DNA from: PRS1 sp965250265
Lineage (GTDB): Bacteria > Bacteroidota > Bacteroidia > Flavobacteriales > Flavobacteriaceae
DNA length: 64,000 bases
Reading direction: 5' to 3'
Assembly (NCBI GenBank): GCA_965250265.1
Contig: CBDFNO010000011.1
Location: forward strand, 248,001-312,000
Part shown: positions 1-9,205 of the stretch, piece by piece
Layout: each line of letters begins with the position of its first letter
Numbering within the stretch: the stretch's first letter is position 1
Made by a program: the position numbers and the translations under genes
Notes under the pieces: generated by a model
The model's input: only the letters and a program-made list of their open reading frames with translations
The model's database searches: none
What the model was told of the DNA's origin: nothing

Positions 1-1
1 T

Positions 2-967
2 GCAAAAAATGAAGTCGAAAATTTACAGCAGTTCATCCCTTCGATAGTAGAACAAGATTATCCAGATTTTGAAATTGTTTTAATTAATGATGCTTCGCAT
101 GATAAAACATTAGAAGTCATAGAAGCTTTTGCAAAATTACACAACAAAATAAAAGTTGTAAATGTTGAAAATATCGAAGTGTTTTGGGGAAATAAAAAAT
201 ACGCTTTAACTCTTGGTATAAAGGCAGCTACAAACGATTTTTTACTATTTACAGATGCCGATTGCGTGCCCGTTTCTAAACATTGGATTACAGCAATGAG
301 TCGTCATTTTAGCAATACTAAATCCATTGTTATTGGTTATGGATCTTATAAAAAAAGTAAGGTTTCATTTTTAAACTCCTTAATTCGTTATGAAACCTTA
401 CTAACTGCAATTCAATATTTTTCCTATGCTAAATTAGGAATGCCTTATATGGCAGTTGGTCGTAATCTAGCTTATAGAAGAGAAGAATTTTTTAAAGCTA
501 AAGGTTTTATGAGTCATATGAATATTCGTTCTGGTGATGACGACCTCTTTGTAAATCAAGTTGCTAATTCGGTTAATACTACACTTTGCTTTTCTAAAAA
601 TAGTTTTACCGAATCTTTACCAGAAACATCTTTAAAGAATTGGGTTAAACAAAAAAAACGACATATATCAACTTCGGCATATTACAAGTCAAAACACAAA
701 CTCATGTTAGGATTGTTTTACCTATCTCAACTTATGTTTTGGGTATTAAGCATTATCCTATTATCATTTATTTTTAGGTGGAAAGCTGTACTTATTTTAG
801 TTCTCTTAAGGTTTATAGTACAATACATTAGCATTGGGTTTTCTGCAAAAAAACTAAACGAACAGGATACATTAATTTTACTACCTTTATTAGAATTATT
901 TTTAATTTTCTCACAATTCTTTATCTTTATCTCAAATCTCACTTCAAAACCTAGTAATTGGAGATAA
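2..967 (+). CDS. Family 2 glycosyltransferase, 5' end outside window
   Basis: The open frame runs in from the left edge, so the N-terminus is missing. The visible part begins in the nucleotide-binding half of a GT-A fold (a stretch reading IVLINDASHDKT), then a DADCVP motif that fits the metal- and nucleotide-sugar-binding DxD site, and a SGDDDLFVN segment typical of the acceptor side. The last ~90 residues hold three hydrophobic spans, so the enzyme is anchored in the inner membrane with its catalytic domain in the cytoplasm. It probably transfers a sugar to a lipid or surface polysaccharide; the substrate cannot be told. A GTG at 179 could open a shorter frame, but homologous sequence continues upstream of it, so it is not the start. 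Confidence 0.85.
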   Translation, partial: AKNEVENLQQFIPSIVEQDYPDFEIVLINDASHDKTLEVIEAFAKLHNKIKVVNVENIEVFWGNKKYALTLGIKAATNDFLLFTDADCVPVSKHWITAMSRHFSNTKSIVIGYGSYKKSKVSFLNSLIRYETLLTAIQYFSYAKLGMPYMAVGRNLAYRREEFFKAKGFMSHMNIRSGDDDLFVNQVANSVNTTLCFSKNSFTESLPETSLKNWVKQKKRHISTSAYYKSKHKLMLGLFYLSQLMFWVLSIILLSFIFRWKAVLILVLLRFIVQYISIGFSAKKLNEQDTLILLPLLELFLIFSQFFIFISNLTSKPSNWR

Positions 968-1506
968 AACAAGCCATTAAAAAAGCTAAAGAAAATAATC
1001 AAATAGCATTTAACTTTTTGTTAGACACTTTTTGGAATGATGTTTATGGGTTTCAATTAAAACGCACCGAAAACGAAAACGATGCAGAAGATATTACCAT
1101 TCAAACTTTTTCCAGAGCATTTGATAAAATTAACTCTTTTGATGAGAGCTATAAATTTAAAACTTGGCTTTTTACTATCTCTAAAAATATTCATGTTGAT
1201 TTTCTTCGTAAAAAGAAAATCACAATATCCCATGAAGAAGCTGATAGTTCTACTGAACATTTTTATAATATTATTGATGAATCACCAACTCCAGAAGATA
1301 AAATTATAACAGAACAGAATTTAACAAAATTACTACGTGATATTAAGAAACTAAAACCACATTATCAAGAAGTGATAAATTTAAGGTATTTCCAAGAACT
1401 TACTTACTTGGAAATTTCAAATAAGTTAAACGAGCCAATGAGCAATGTGAAAATAAAATTACTTCGTGCTAAAAAATTGTTAGCTGAAATTATTCAAAAG
1501 AAATAA
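958..1506 (+). CDS. ECF-type RNA polymerase sigma-70 family factor
   Basis: A 182-residue protein with the two-domain layout of extracytoplasmic-function sigma factors. Region 2 (about residues 15-85) contains the DAEDITIQTFSRAF and FKTWLFTISKN blocks that contact core polymerase and the -10 element. Region 4 (about 125-180) contains the helix-turn-helix YQEVINLRYFQELTYLEIS. The frame opens only after a TAA at 955-957 and has no early ATG, so the TTG at 958 is the likely start. It overlaps the glycosyltransferase stop by ten bases, which suggests translational coupling. No anti-sigma gene follows; the next gene is an Nramp-like transporter overlapping by one base. Its regulon is unknown. Confidence 0.9.
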   Translation: MEIKQAIKKAKENNQIAFNFLLDTFWNDVYGFQLKRTENENDAEDITIQTFSRAFDKINSFDESYKFKTWLFTISKNIHVDFLRKKKITISHEEADSSTEHFYNIIDESPTPEDKIITEQNLTKLLRDIKKLKPHYQEVINLRYFQELTYLEISNKLNEPMSNVKIKLLRAKKLLAEIIQKK

Positions 1507-2720
1507 TGAAGATAAATCTCAAAAAACTCGGTCCAGGACTACTTTTTGCCGGTGCAGCAATTGGTGTATCACATCTCGTTCAATCTACTAGAGCTGGAGC
1601 TGATTTTGGATTAGGATTGCTTTGGGCTTTACTATTGGTGAATTTATTTAAATATCCTTTTTTTCAATATGGCCCACGTTACGCTTCAGCTACAGGAGAA
1701 AGTTTATTAGACGGCTATAAAAAACTAGGTAAAGGTGTTTTAATTGCATATTTCGTGTTGTCATTAGCAACTATGTTCACAATTCAAACGGCAATTACCA
1801 TAGTTACTGCAGGTTTAGCGTCTTCATTATTTGGAGATTTTGTAAGTATCGAAGTTTGGACCATTATTATACTTTTTATTTGTTTGAGCCTATTAATTAT
1901 AGGCAAATACAAATTGTTAGACAAATTAATGAAGATTATTATAATTGTTTTAACAATTAGTACGCTTGCAGCAGTTAGTGTTGCTTTGCTAAATAATACC
2001 CAGCCAATTTCATTTAAGCAGATTCTCCCAGATAATAGTTTTGAAATCGCATTTTTAATTGCTTTTATGGGCTGGATGCCAGCACCTCTAGATATTTCTG
2101 TATTTCACTCTCTTTGGACAATTGAAAAAAGAAAAGAAGATCGTGAATTTAAAACTAAGTCGGCACTTTTCGATTTTAATGTTGGATATTTAAGCACAAT
2201 ATTTTTAGGTATAGGTTTTGTTTTTTTAGGTTACTTAATTATGTTTAATAGTGGAGAAACGTTTAGTAGTAACGCTGGAATGTTTTCCAATCAACTTTTA
2301 GAAATGTATACCATAAGTTTAGGTAATTGGGCTTATATAATTATTGGCATAGCTGCATTTACTACAATGTTTAGCACAACATTAACCATTTTAGATGCAT
2401 CTCCAAGGGCAATGCACAAAACCACACAATTATTATTTAAAAACAATTTTAAGAAGGGATATTTATTTTGGATACTTACTTTAGTTATAGGTACTATAAT
2501 TATCTTTTTTGCTTTTGCTTCAGAAATGGGACTACTTGTAAAAATTGCAACTATTTTATCATTTTTAACAGCACCTTTCTTTGCTATAATAAATTATAAA
2601 TTAATTAGTAGTAAGCATACTCCTAAAGTTTGGCGTCCAACTTTAAAACTTCATATATTAAGCTGGTCCGGAATAGTCTTCTTATTAGGTTTTAGTATAT
2701 GGTACCTTACTACTTTATAA
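1506..2720 (+). CDS. Nramp-family divalent-metal transporter-like membrane protein
   Basis: A 404-residue protein with about eleven hydrophobic spans and the general Nramp/SLC11 pattern, including the N-terminal GPGLLFAGAAIGVSH helix and a central helix with GWMPAP. In classical Nramp transporters helix 1 carries DPGN and helix 6 carries MPH; their Asp, Asn and Met bind the metal. Here the helix-1 site reads GVSH, so Asp and Asn are gone, while the helix-6 Met is kept but its His is not. It is therefore a divergent subfamily member whose substrate (metal ion or something else) cannot be inferred. Its ATG overlaps the sigma-factor stop by one base, which indicates one operon. Confidence 0.8.
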   Translation: MKINLKKLGPGLLFAGAAIGVSHLVQSTRAGADFGLGLLWALLLVNLFKYPFFQYGPRYASATGESLLDGYKKLGKGVLIAYFVLSLATMFTIQTAITIVTAGLASSLFGDFVSIEVWTIIILFICLSLLIIGKYKLLDKLMKIIIIVLTISTLAAVSVALLNNTQPISFKQILPDNSFEIAFLIAFMGWMPAPLDISVFHSLWTIEKRKEDREFKTKSALFDFNVGYLSTIFLGIGFVFLGYLIMFNSGETFSSNAGMFSNQLLEMYTISLGNWAYIIIGIAAFTTMFSTTLTILDASPRAMHKTTQLLFKNNFKKGYLFWILTLVIGTIIIFFAFASEMGLLVKIATILSFLTAPFFAIINYKLISSKHTPKVWRPTLKLHILSWSGIVFLLGFSIWYLTTL

Positions 2721-2742
2721 GGATTATTTAAGAGATACTTCG

Positions 2743-2750
2743 TATATTTG
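2743..2750 (+). promoter_or_regulatory. Predicted -7 promoter box (TATATTTG) for lipA
   Basis: A perfect match to the Bacteroidota housekeeping -7 consensus TAnnTTTG, 22 bases before the lipA start. No clear -33 TTG is seen at the usual distance. It suggests that lipA and the following GAPDH gene have their own transcript. Confidence 0.6.
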
Positions 2751-2772
2751 CCTTTATTAAATTCAACAATTA

Positions 2773-3651
2773 ATGAGTATAGAATCTTTACCACATACAG
2801 TACATGAAAGACAGTCAAAACCAAAATGGTTACGTGTAAAACTACCTACAGGAAAAAAATACACTGAACTTCGTGGGTTAGTTGACAAATACGGTTTGAA
2901 TACTATTTGTGTCTCAGGAAGTTGTCCAAATATGGGGGAATGTTGGGGAGAAGGAACAGCTACATTTATGATTCTTGGTAACATTTGCACAAGATCATGT
3001 GGGTTTTGTGGTGTTAAAACTGGTCGCCCGGAAAGTTTAGATTGGGACGAACCAGAGAAAGTTGCACGTTCAATAAAACTCATGAAAATTAAACACGCTG
3101 TGTTAACCAGTGTAGATCGAGATGATTTAAAGGACAAGGGAAGTATTATGTGGGCGGAAACAGTTAAAGCTGTTCGAAGAATGAATCCTGAAATAACTAT
3201 GGAAACCCTTATTCCGGATTTTCAAGGTGTAGAACAACATTTAAACAGAATTCTTGAAGTCACACCCGAAGTAATATCTCACAATATAGAAACCGTTCGA
3301 CGTTTAACACGCGAAGTACGCATCCAAGCAAAATACGATAGAAGTCTTTGTGTTCTAAAATATTTAAAAACCCAAGGGCAAAGACGTACAAAAAGTGGCA
3401 TAATGCTTGGTTTAGGAGAAATACGTGAAGAAGTTATTGAAACTTTACATGATCTTAAGAATGCTAATGTAGATGTGGTTACAATAGGTCAATATTTACA
3501 ACCTAGTAAAAAACATTTACCTGTTAAACAGTTTATTACTCCAGATGAGTTTGACGAATACAGATCAATAGGATTAGATTTAGGATTCAGACATGTAGAA
3601 AGCAGTGCTCTAGTAAGGTCTTCTTATAAAGCCCAAAAACATATTAATTAA
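2773..3651 (+). CDS. lipA: Lipoyl synthase
   Basis: Radical-SAM enzyme that inserts two sulfur atoms into protein-bound octanoyl groups to make lipoyl cofactor for 2-oxoacid dehydrogenases and the glycine cleavage system. Both iron-sulfur cluster sites are intact: the auxiliary cluster cysteines C46, C51 and C57 and the radical-SAM CxxxCxxC cysteines C72, C76 and C79 (CTRSCGFC). The C-terminal ESSALVRSSYKA motif contains the conserved serine that ligates the auxiliary cluster. The length of 292 residues is normal for the family. The GAPDH gene starts two bases after the stop, so the two are probably cotranscribed. Confidence 0.97.
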   Translation: MSIESLPHTVHERQSKPKWLRVKLPTGKKYTELRGLVDKYGLNTICVSGSCPNMGECWGEGTATFMILGNICTRSCGFCGVKTGRPESLDWDEPEKVARSIKLMKIKHAVLTSVDRDDLKDKGSIMWAETVKAVRRMNPEITMETLIPDFQGVEQHLNRILEVTPEVISHNIETVRRLTREVRIQAKYDRSLCVLKYLKTQGQRRTKSGIMLGLGEIREEVIETLHDLKNANVDVVTIGQYLQPSKKHLPVKQFITPDEFDEYRSIGLDLGFRHVESSALVRSSYKAQKHIN

Positions 3652-3652
3652 T

Positions 3653-4654
3653 ATGATTAATGTTGCCATAAATGGTTTTGGGCGAATAGGCCGACGTGTT
3701 TTTCGGTTACTTCAAAACCACAAAAACATTCAAATTGTAGCTATTAACGATTTGGCCGATGCTAAAACTTTAAGTCATTTATTAAAATATGATAGTATTC
3801 ATGGTGTTTTTCATGGTGAAATAAGTTATGATTCAAATTGCATTATTGTAAATAATAAAAATATTGCACTTCAAAATGAAAGCAAAATTGAATCTATTAA
3901 TTGGTGCCCTTACAATGTGGATTTTGTTATTGAAGCAACTGGAAAGTTTAGAACAACTGAATTATTAAAGCATCATATTACCAATGGAGCATCACGTGTG
4001 ATTCTTTCTGCGCCTCCAATAGACGACTCAATTAAAACAATAGTATTAGGAGTTAACGACCATATTTTAGACAGTAAAGACATTATAATATCAAACGCAT
4101 CATGTACAACCAATAATGCTGCGCCAATGATTGATATTACACAAAACCTTTGTGGTATAGAACAAGCCTACATAACAACGATACATTCTTATACAACGGA
4201 TCAAAGTTTACACGATCAGCCTCATCGTGATTTACGTCGTGCAAGAGCTGCTGGACAGTCTATCGTACCAACAACAACAGGAGCTGCAAAAGCATTAACA
4301 AAAATATTTCCAGAATTGTCCAATGTTATAGGTGGTTGTGGTATTAGAGTCCCTGTTGCTAATGGATCTCTTACGGATATTACTTTAAATGTTAAGAAGA
4401 TCGTTACTGTTAATGAAATTAATGTCGCCTTTAAATTGGCTTCAGAAACAAAGTATAAAAGTGTTTTAGAATACACCGAAGATCCAATAGTATCTATTGA
4501 CATCGTTGGAAATTCTCATTCTTGCATTTTCGATTCTCAAATGACTTCTGTAATTGGGAATATGGTAAAAATTATTGGATGGTACGATAATGAAACTGGA
4601 TATTCGAGCAGAATTATTGATTTGATCAATAATTTATCGAAAATAAGAAATTGA
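3653..4654 (+). CDS. gap: Glyceraldehyde-3-phosphate dehydrogenase
   Basis: A 333-residue type I GAPDH, which oxidises glyceraldehyde 3-phosphate to 1,3-bisphosphoglycerate in the cytoplasm. The N-terminal NGFGRIGRR is the NAD-binding Rossmann loop. The SNASCTTN motif carries the catalytic cysteine C151, and H178 in TTIHSYT is the general base. The C-terminal WYDNETGYSSR is also conserved. Asp at the cofactor-specificity position (INDLAD) is compatible with NAD rather than NADP. Many Bacteroidota have more than one GAPDH; whether this copy works in glycolysis or gluconeogenesis cannot be told from sequence. Confidence 0.96.
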   Translation: MINVAINGFGRIGRRVFRLLQNHKNIQIVAINDLADAKTLSHLLKYDSIHGVFHGEISYDSNCIIVNNKNIALQNESKIESINWCPYNVDFVIEATGKFRTTELLKHHITNGASRVILSAPPIDDSIKTIVLGVNDHILDSKDIIISNASCTTNNAAPMIDITQNLCGIEQAYITTIHSYTTDQSLHDQPHRDLRRARAAGQSIVPTTTGAAKALTKIFPELSNVIGGCGIRVPVANGSLTDITLNVKKIVTVNEINVAFKLASETKYKSVLEYTEDPIVSIDIVGNSHSCIFDSQMTSVIGNMVKIIGWYDNETGYSSRIIDLINNLSKIRN

Positions 4655-4687
4655 AAAAAAGTTAGAAAAAATGAAAAAAAGTGTATT

Positions 4688-4718
4688 TTATCGAATAAAT
4701 AGTTATATTTGTCGATAA
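4688..4718 (+). promoter_or_regulatory. Promoter -7 box inside a 7-bp inverted repeat, upstream of the hybrid kinase
   Basis: A TATATTTG -7 box at 4704-4711 lies between the perfect inverted arms TTATCGA (4688-4694) and TCGATAA (4712-4718). A symmetric site overlapping the promoter core could be an operator for a dimeric regulator. The inference rests on symmetry alone. Confidence 0.4.
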
Positions 4719-4730
4719 AGTTGACTTAAA

Positions 4731-6959
4731 ATGTCCCAAATCAAATATTACATATTTGTTTTTTTAGTCTTAATTGGATCGCTAAATTACTCTCAAAATA
4801 AAATTGAGGAGGATCCTGTTTTGGAAAAAAACAAGGTTGAAGTTGCTGTAAATAACGCTGAAACAGAAATACAAAATGGCAATTACTACAAAGCCATAAA
4901 AATACTTAAGCAAGCACTTCTTATTTCAGAAAATATTGAGGACAAAAAATTGCAAGGTATAATTCTTTCTCAAATTGCAAAACTCCAATATAATATTGAC
5001 GAACCTAAAGATGCCAAATATTCAATAAACCAGGCTATAGCTATACAAAGTAGTATTGATGACAAATTAAACTTAGCTAAATCTAGATATACCTATGGGC
5101 TTATAAATTTAGGACAAAAAGATTATAAAAAAGCTATAGAATTATTTAAATCAGCAAGAACAATTTTTGAAGAAGAAAATCTAAATAAACTTATCACTGA
5201 AGTTACTTTAAACGAAGCTAGAGTGTATATTAGTCTGAATAATTTGAGCCAAGCTAATACTCTTATAGAGAAGACTATTATTTTATCAAAAAAACACAAT
5301 TTAACATCTTTACATAGCTCTGCACTTATAAAAAGTGGAATTATTGCTTCAAAGCAAAAAAAATACCAAAACGCATTAACTCAAACTCTAAAAGGTTCTG
5401 AATTAGCTAAAAGTAACGGAGATTTAGAGATTTTAAATGAAAGCTACTATGTTTTAAGTAACATTTATTCTCAAACAAAGAGGTATGAATTAGCAAATAA
5501 AAATTTAAGATTATTTATTGACCTTAATGACTCCATTTTAAAAAGTAAACAAGATAAATTATCTCCAGAAAAAAGAGCACAATTTATTATAGACGATAAA
5601 GATGCTGTAATAAAACTTCAGCAAGATGAAATAAGTGAAAAAGATGAGGCCAATAGCTTAGGCAAATTAACTACAATTTTAAGTATTGGTCTAATAACTA
5701 TACTTTCTTTATTAACATTATCCTTATACAAAAACAACAATATTAGGCTAAAAACCAATAATATGTTGTTCAAAAAAAATACAGAACTATTAACCGAAAA
5801 AGAAAGAGCTGAAATTGCTGCAACGGCAAAGTCAAATTTCTTATCTACAGTAACACATGAATTAAGAACTCCTCTGTATGCAGTAACTGGTTTAACAAAT
5901 ATGCTTTTAGAAGAAAATCCAAAGGCTGATCAAATACAACATCTGAAATCACTTAAATTTTCTGGAGACTATTTATTGACCTTCATTAATGATATTTTGC
6001 AGATCAATAAAATTGAAGCTAACAAAGTAGAACTTGATCCAGAAATTTTTAATTTAAAACATAAAGTAGAAAATGTTGCGGCAGCTTTAAATAATTCTGC
6101 TTTAGATAACAATATTAGTATTCATGTAGAATACGAAAAATCGCTTCCAGAAGTATTTCATGGAGACCAATTAAAAATATCTCAAATATTAATTAATTTA
6201 ATAGGTAACTCAATCAAGTTTACCAAAGATGGTGATATTTGGGTTAGAATTCTAAAAGTAAGTCAAAATAAAGGACTCTATTTTTTAAGATTTGAAGTTC
6301 AAGATAATGGTATAGGAATTACTAAAGAAAAGCAAGAGAATATGTTTGAAAGCTTTTCTCAAGGATCTATACAAATTAATCGTAAATACGGCGGAACAGG
6401 TTTAGGTTTATCTATTGTAAAAGGTTTAGTAGATATTCTTAAGGGTAAAGTTTATTTAAAAAGCGAATTAGGACAAGGCACTACTTTTAGTATTGAGTTA
6501 CCTTTAAAAGAATCTAAAGAAATCATTAAAGTTAAAAAGACCGAATTATTTAAAGATGCAAATGATTTAGATTTAGAAAAGGTTAATATTTTAGTTGTTG
6601 AAGACAATAAAATAAATCAAATGATAACTAAAAAAATATTGTCTAAAATGAATCTTAATTGTGAAGTCGTGGATAATGGTGAAGAAGCAGTAGATAAAAT
6701 TAAAGAAAACAATTACAATATAGTGCTTATGGATATTCATATGCCAGGAATAAGTGGTATTGAAGCTACTAAAAGAATCAGGAGATTTAACAAAGAACTT
6801 ACAATATTTGCACTTACTGCAGTAACACTTGAGGATAAAATGCAGGAATTTGAAGATGCTGGTTTTGATGATATTATCTCTAAACCATTTAAACTAGAAG
6901 ATTTCGAAAAGAAACTATTCACTGCATTATTTGAAAACAAGTCTTCAGCTTCAGCTTAA
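4731..6959 (+). CDS. TPR-containing hybrid sensor histidine kinase/response regulator
   Basis: A 742-residue inner-membrane signalling protein. Residues 1-22 look like a signal peptide, followed by periplasmic TPR-like helical repeats (about 40-280), a transmembrane helix (about 311-333) and a coiled linker. The HisKA domain has the phosphorylated H376 in VTHELRTP. The HATPase domain has an N box (LINLIGNSIKFT), G1 (DNGIGI) and G2 (GGTGLGLS). A C-terminal receiver domain has phospho-acceptor D668 (VLMDIHMPG) and acidic residues in VVEDNKIN. There is no DNA-binding output, so phosphate must pass to a partner not seen nearby, or the receiver acts on the kinase itself. The input signal is unknown. 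It converges on lpxK with a four-base overlap of the two stops. Confidence 0.93.
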   Translation: MSQIKYYIFVFLVLIGSLNYSQNKIEEDPVLEKNKVEVAVNNAETEIQNGNYYKAIKILKQALLISENIEDKKLQGIILSQIAKLQYNIDEPKDAKYSINQAIAIQSSIDDKLNLAKSRYTYGLINLGQKDYKKAIELFKSARTIFEEENLNKLITEVTLNEARVYISLNNLSQANTLIEKTIILSKKHNLTSLHSSALIKSGIIASKQKKYQNALTQTLKGSELAKSNGDLEILNESYYVLSNIYSQTKRYELANKNLRLFIDLNDSILKSKQDKLSPEKRAQFIIDDKDAVIKLQQDEISEKDEANSLGKLTTILSIGLITILSLLTLSLYKNNNIRLKTNNMLFKKNTELLTEKERAEIAATAKSNFLSTVTHELRTPLYAVTGLTNMLLEENPKADQIQHLKSLKFSGDYLLTFINDILQINKIEANKVELDPEIFNLKHKVENVAAALNNSALDNNISIHVEYEKSLPEVFHGDQLKISQILINLIGNSIKFTKDGDIWVRILKVSQNKGLYFLRFEVQDNGIGITKEKQENMFESFSQGSIQINRKYGGTGLGLSIVKGLVDILKGKVYLKSELGQGTTFSIELPLKESKEIIKVKKTELFKDANDLDLEKVNILVVEDNKINQMITKKILSKMNLNCEVVDNGEEAVDKIKENNYNIVLMDIHMPGISGIEATKRIRRFNKELTIFALTAVTLEDKMQEFEDAGFDDIISKPFKLEDFEKKLFTALFENKSSASA

Positions 6960-7960
6960 CGATTATTGATATAATTGTTGATTAAAGCATCAAAAATTTT
7001 ATCTTTTTCAATTATAATCTCAATTGGTAAATGATACAATTTATCCTTTAAAGATTGATACTGTTTTAATCTTACAAAATCTTTTTCAGTAGTAATTATT
7101 AATTCTTTACGTTCAAAATTTTGGATGTCCTGAATAGAAAACTCATGATGATCTTTAAAATTTAAATGTTCAAATTTCAATGATTTACTTTTCAAAAAAT
7201 ATAATAATGGTATTGGGTTTGCAATTCCAGTTACAAGTGTAAAGTTTTGTAATTTATATAATTCAAGTGAGTTGTTTTCAGAAAGCACTTCTTTTCCATA
7301 AGAAATAGCACTAAAAAATACATGTTGAAAAGTTTCAGGATTAATCCTTTTTGTAATAGCTTGTTTTTTGCTGTCAGTTAAATTATCAGGACATTTAGTC
7401 ACTACAATTATTTGCGCTCTTTTTGCTCCCGCTTTTGACTCACGCAAATTTCCAGTTGGCAACATAAAATCATCTACATATAGCTTATCATAACTAGTAA
7501 GCAATATATTTAATCCAGCTTTTACTTTCCGATGCTGAAATGCATCATCTAATAATATAATATCTGGTATATTTGATAATTGCCGTAATTGCGAAATTCC
7601 ATTTTGTCTGTTTTCATCAACACTAACAACAATATTATCAAATTTTTGATGAAATTGAAAAGGTTCATCTCCTATTGTTTGTGCTGAAGAATTTGCATCA
7701 GCAATATAAAACCCTTTTGTGTTTCGTTTATAACCTCTATTTAATGTTGCAACTTTATAATTACCTTTGAGTAATCGAATCAAATATTCAATTAACGGTG
7801 TTTTACCAGTTCCTCCAGTACTTAAATTACCAACACAAATAATAGGGAAATTATATGATTTCGATTTAAAAATGCTAATATCATAACACAAATTACGTAG
7901 CCACGTAACCAAATAATAAATGGGAACGATTGGAAACAATATTTTTCGAACAAAATTCAT
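6956..7960 (-). CDS. lpxK: Tetraacyldisaccharide 4'-kinase
   Basis: Membrane-associated kinase that phosphorylates the 4' position of the lipid A disaccharide precursor, giving lipid IVA. The P-loop is in GNLSTGGTGKTPLIEYL, preceded by an N-terminal hydrophobic patch (ILFPIVPIYYLVTWL) that docks to the inner membrane. The LLDDAFQHRKV motif is the diagnostic LpxK DDxxQH segment. At 334 residues the length is normal. It is transcribed divergently from the Nif3 gene and overlaps the kinase stop at its 3' end. Confidence 0.95.
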   Translation of the reverse strand: MNFVRKILFPIVPIYYLVTWLRNLCYDISIFKSKSYNFPIICVGNLSTGGTGKTPLIEYLIRLLKGNYKVATLNRGYKRNTKGFYIADANSSAQTIGDEPFQFHQKFDNIVVSVDENRQNGISQLRQLSNIPDIILLDDAFQHRKVKAGLNILLTSYDKLYVDDFMLPTGNLRESKAGAKRAQIIVVTKCPDNLTDSKKQAITKRINPETFQHVFFSAISYGKEVLSENNSLELYKLQNFTLVTGIANPIPLLYFLKSKSLKFEHLNFKDHHEFSIQDIQNFERKELIITTEKDFVRLKQYQSLKDKLYHLPIEIIIEKDKIFDALINNYINNR

Positions 7961-8083
7961 AGCAACTAAACCAAATTGAATAGAACAATTAATAAGTGTC
8001 CAATTTAATAATTATTTTATTCATCAAACGTTTCATCTGTCAACTTAAAAAAAAATAAAAATTATCAGATGAAAGTAATTATT

Positions 8084-8091
8084 TATATTTG
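8084..8091 (+). promoter_or_regulatory. Predicted -7 promoter box (TATATTTG) for the Nif3 operon
   Basis: An exact TAnnTTTG match, 17 bases before the start codon of the Nif3-like gene. It drives the two-gene unit that ends at the hairpin near 10.0 kb. Confidence 0.6.
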
Positions 8092-8108
8092 AAGTAAAAC
8101 ATATATCT

Positions 8109-9203
8109 ATGATTGTTCAAGACGTTATAAATTATCTCGAAGAGTTATCACCTTTAGCATATGCTGAAGACTTTGATAATGTAGGTCTTCTTGTTGGTCA
8201 TAAAAATACGCAAATTACTGGTATTCTTGTCACTTTAGATACACTGGAAGCCATTGTAGATGAAGCCATAGAAAACAATTGCAATCTTATAATTAGCTTC
8301 CACCCCATTATTTTTAAAGGACTAAAAAAACTAACTGGGAAAAATTATGTTGAGCGAGTTGTGATGAAAGCTATTAAACATGACATTGCCATATTTGCTA
8401 TGCATACAGCTTTAGACAATGCATTACAAGGTGTAAATGATATGATTTGTGAAAAAATTGGACTTATTAATAGACGAATTTTAATACCACAAAGGGGAAC
8501 TATAAAAAAGCTCACTACTTATGCTCCTAAAGAAGAAGCAGATAAGCTTAGAGTAGCATTATTTAATGCTGGAGCAGGAACCATTGGTAATTATGATGAA
8601 TGCAGTTTTAATACAGAAGGTATTGGAACGTTTAATGGAAATATGGATTCAAACCCTTCCAAAGGAAAAAAAGAAAATTTACACTTTGAACCAGAAATTC
8701 AAATTTCTGTAACCTATGCAAAACATTTAGAATCAAAAATCCTTCAAGCGCTTTTCAAAGTTCATTCTTATGATGAAGTGGCATACGAGGTTACAACTTT
8801 AGAAAATAAAAATCAGCATATCGGAATGGGAATGATAGGTGAATTTAATAAGCCAATGGAGGAAAAACCATTTTTAGACTATATAAAATCAAAAATGAGT
8901 ACTAAAAGCATCAGGCATTCTACTTTGTTAGGTAAACCAATACAAAAAGTTGCTGTAGTAGGTGGTTCAGGAAGTTTTGCAATAAGTGAAGCAAAAGCCG
9001 CTAATGCAGATGCTTTTATTACTGCAGACCTTAAATATCATGACTATTTTTCTGCTGAAGATGATATCATTCTTGTTGATGTTGGACACTACGAAAGTGA
9101 ACAATACACAAAAAATGGTTTAGTTGCATTTCTTACAAAAAAAATACCTAATTTTGCAGTCGTTTTATCAAAGACAAATACCAATCCTGTAAAGTATTTA
9201 TAA
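8109..9203 (+). CDS. Nif3-like dinuclear metal-centre protein (YbgI/YqfO family)
   Basis: A 364-residue member of the Nif3 (DUF34) family, which forms toroidal hexamers with a two-metal site. Family members have been linked to GTP cyclohydrolase I-related or metal-handling roles, but the reaction is not settled. Metal ligands are visible in FHPIIFKG, HTALDN and near the C-terminus in VGHYESEQ. The first His of the usual HHP pair is Phe here. The length and middle segment (about residues 130-235) fit the inserted PII-like domain of the YqfO type. The stop is two bases before the next gene, with which it forms an operon. Confidence 0.9.
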   Translation: MIVQDVINYLEELSPLAYAEDFDNVGLLVGHKNTQITGILVTLDTLEAIVDEAIENNCNLIISFHPIIFKGLKKLTGKNYVERVVMKAIKHDIAIFAMHTALDNALQGVNDMICEKIGLINRRILIPQRGTIKKLTTYAPKEEADKLRVALFNAGAGTIGNYDECSFNTEGIGTFNGNMDSNPSKGKKENLHFEPEIQISVTYAKHLESKILQALFKVHSYDEVAYEVTTLENKNQHIGMGMIGEFNKPMEEKPFLDYIKSKMSTKSIRHSTLLGKPIQKVAVVGGSGSFAISEAKAANADAFITADLKYHDYFSAEDDIILVDVGHYESEQYTKNGLVAFLTKKIPNFAVVLSKTNTNPVKYL

Positions 9204-9205
9204 AC

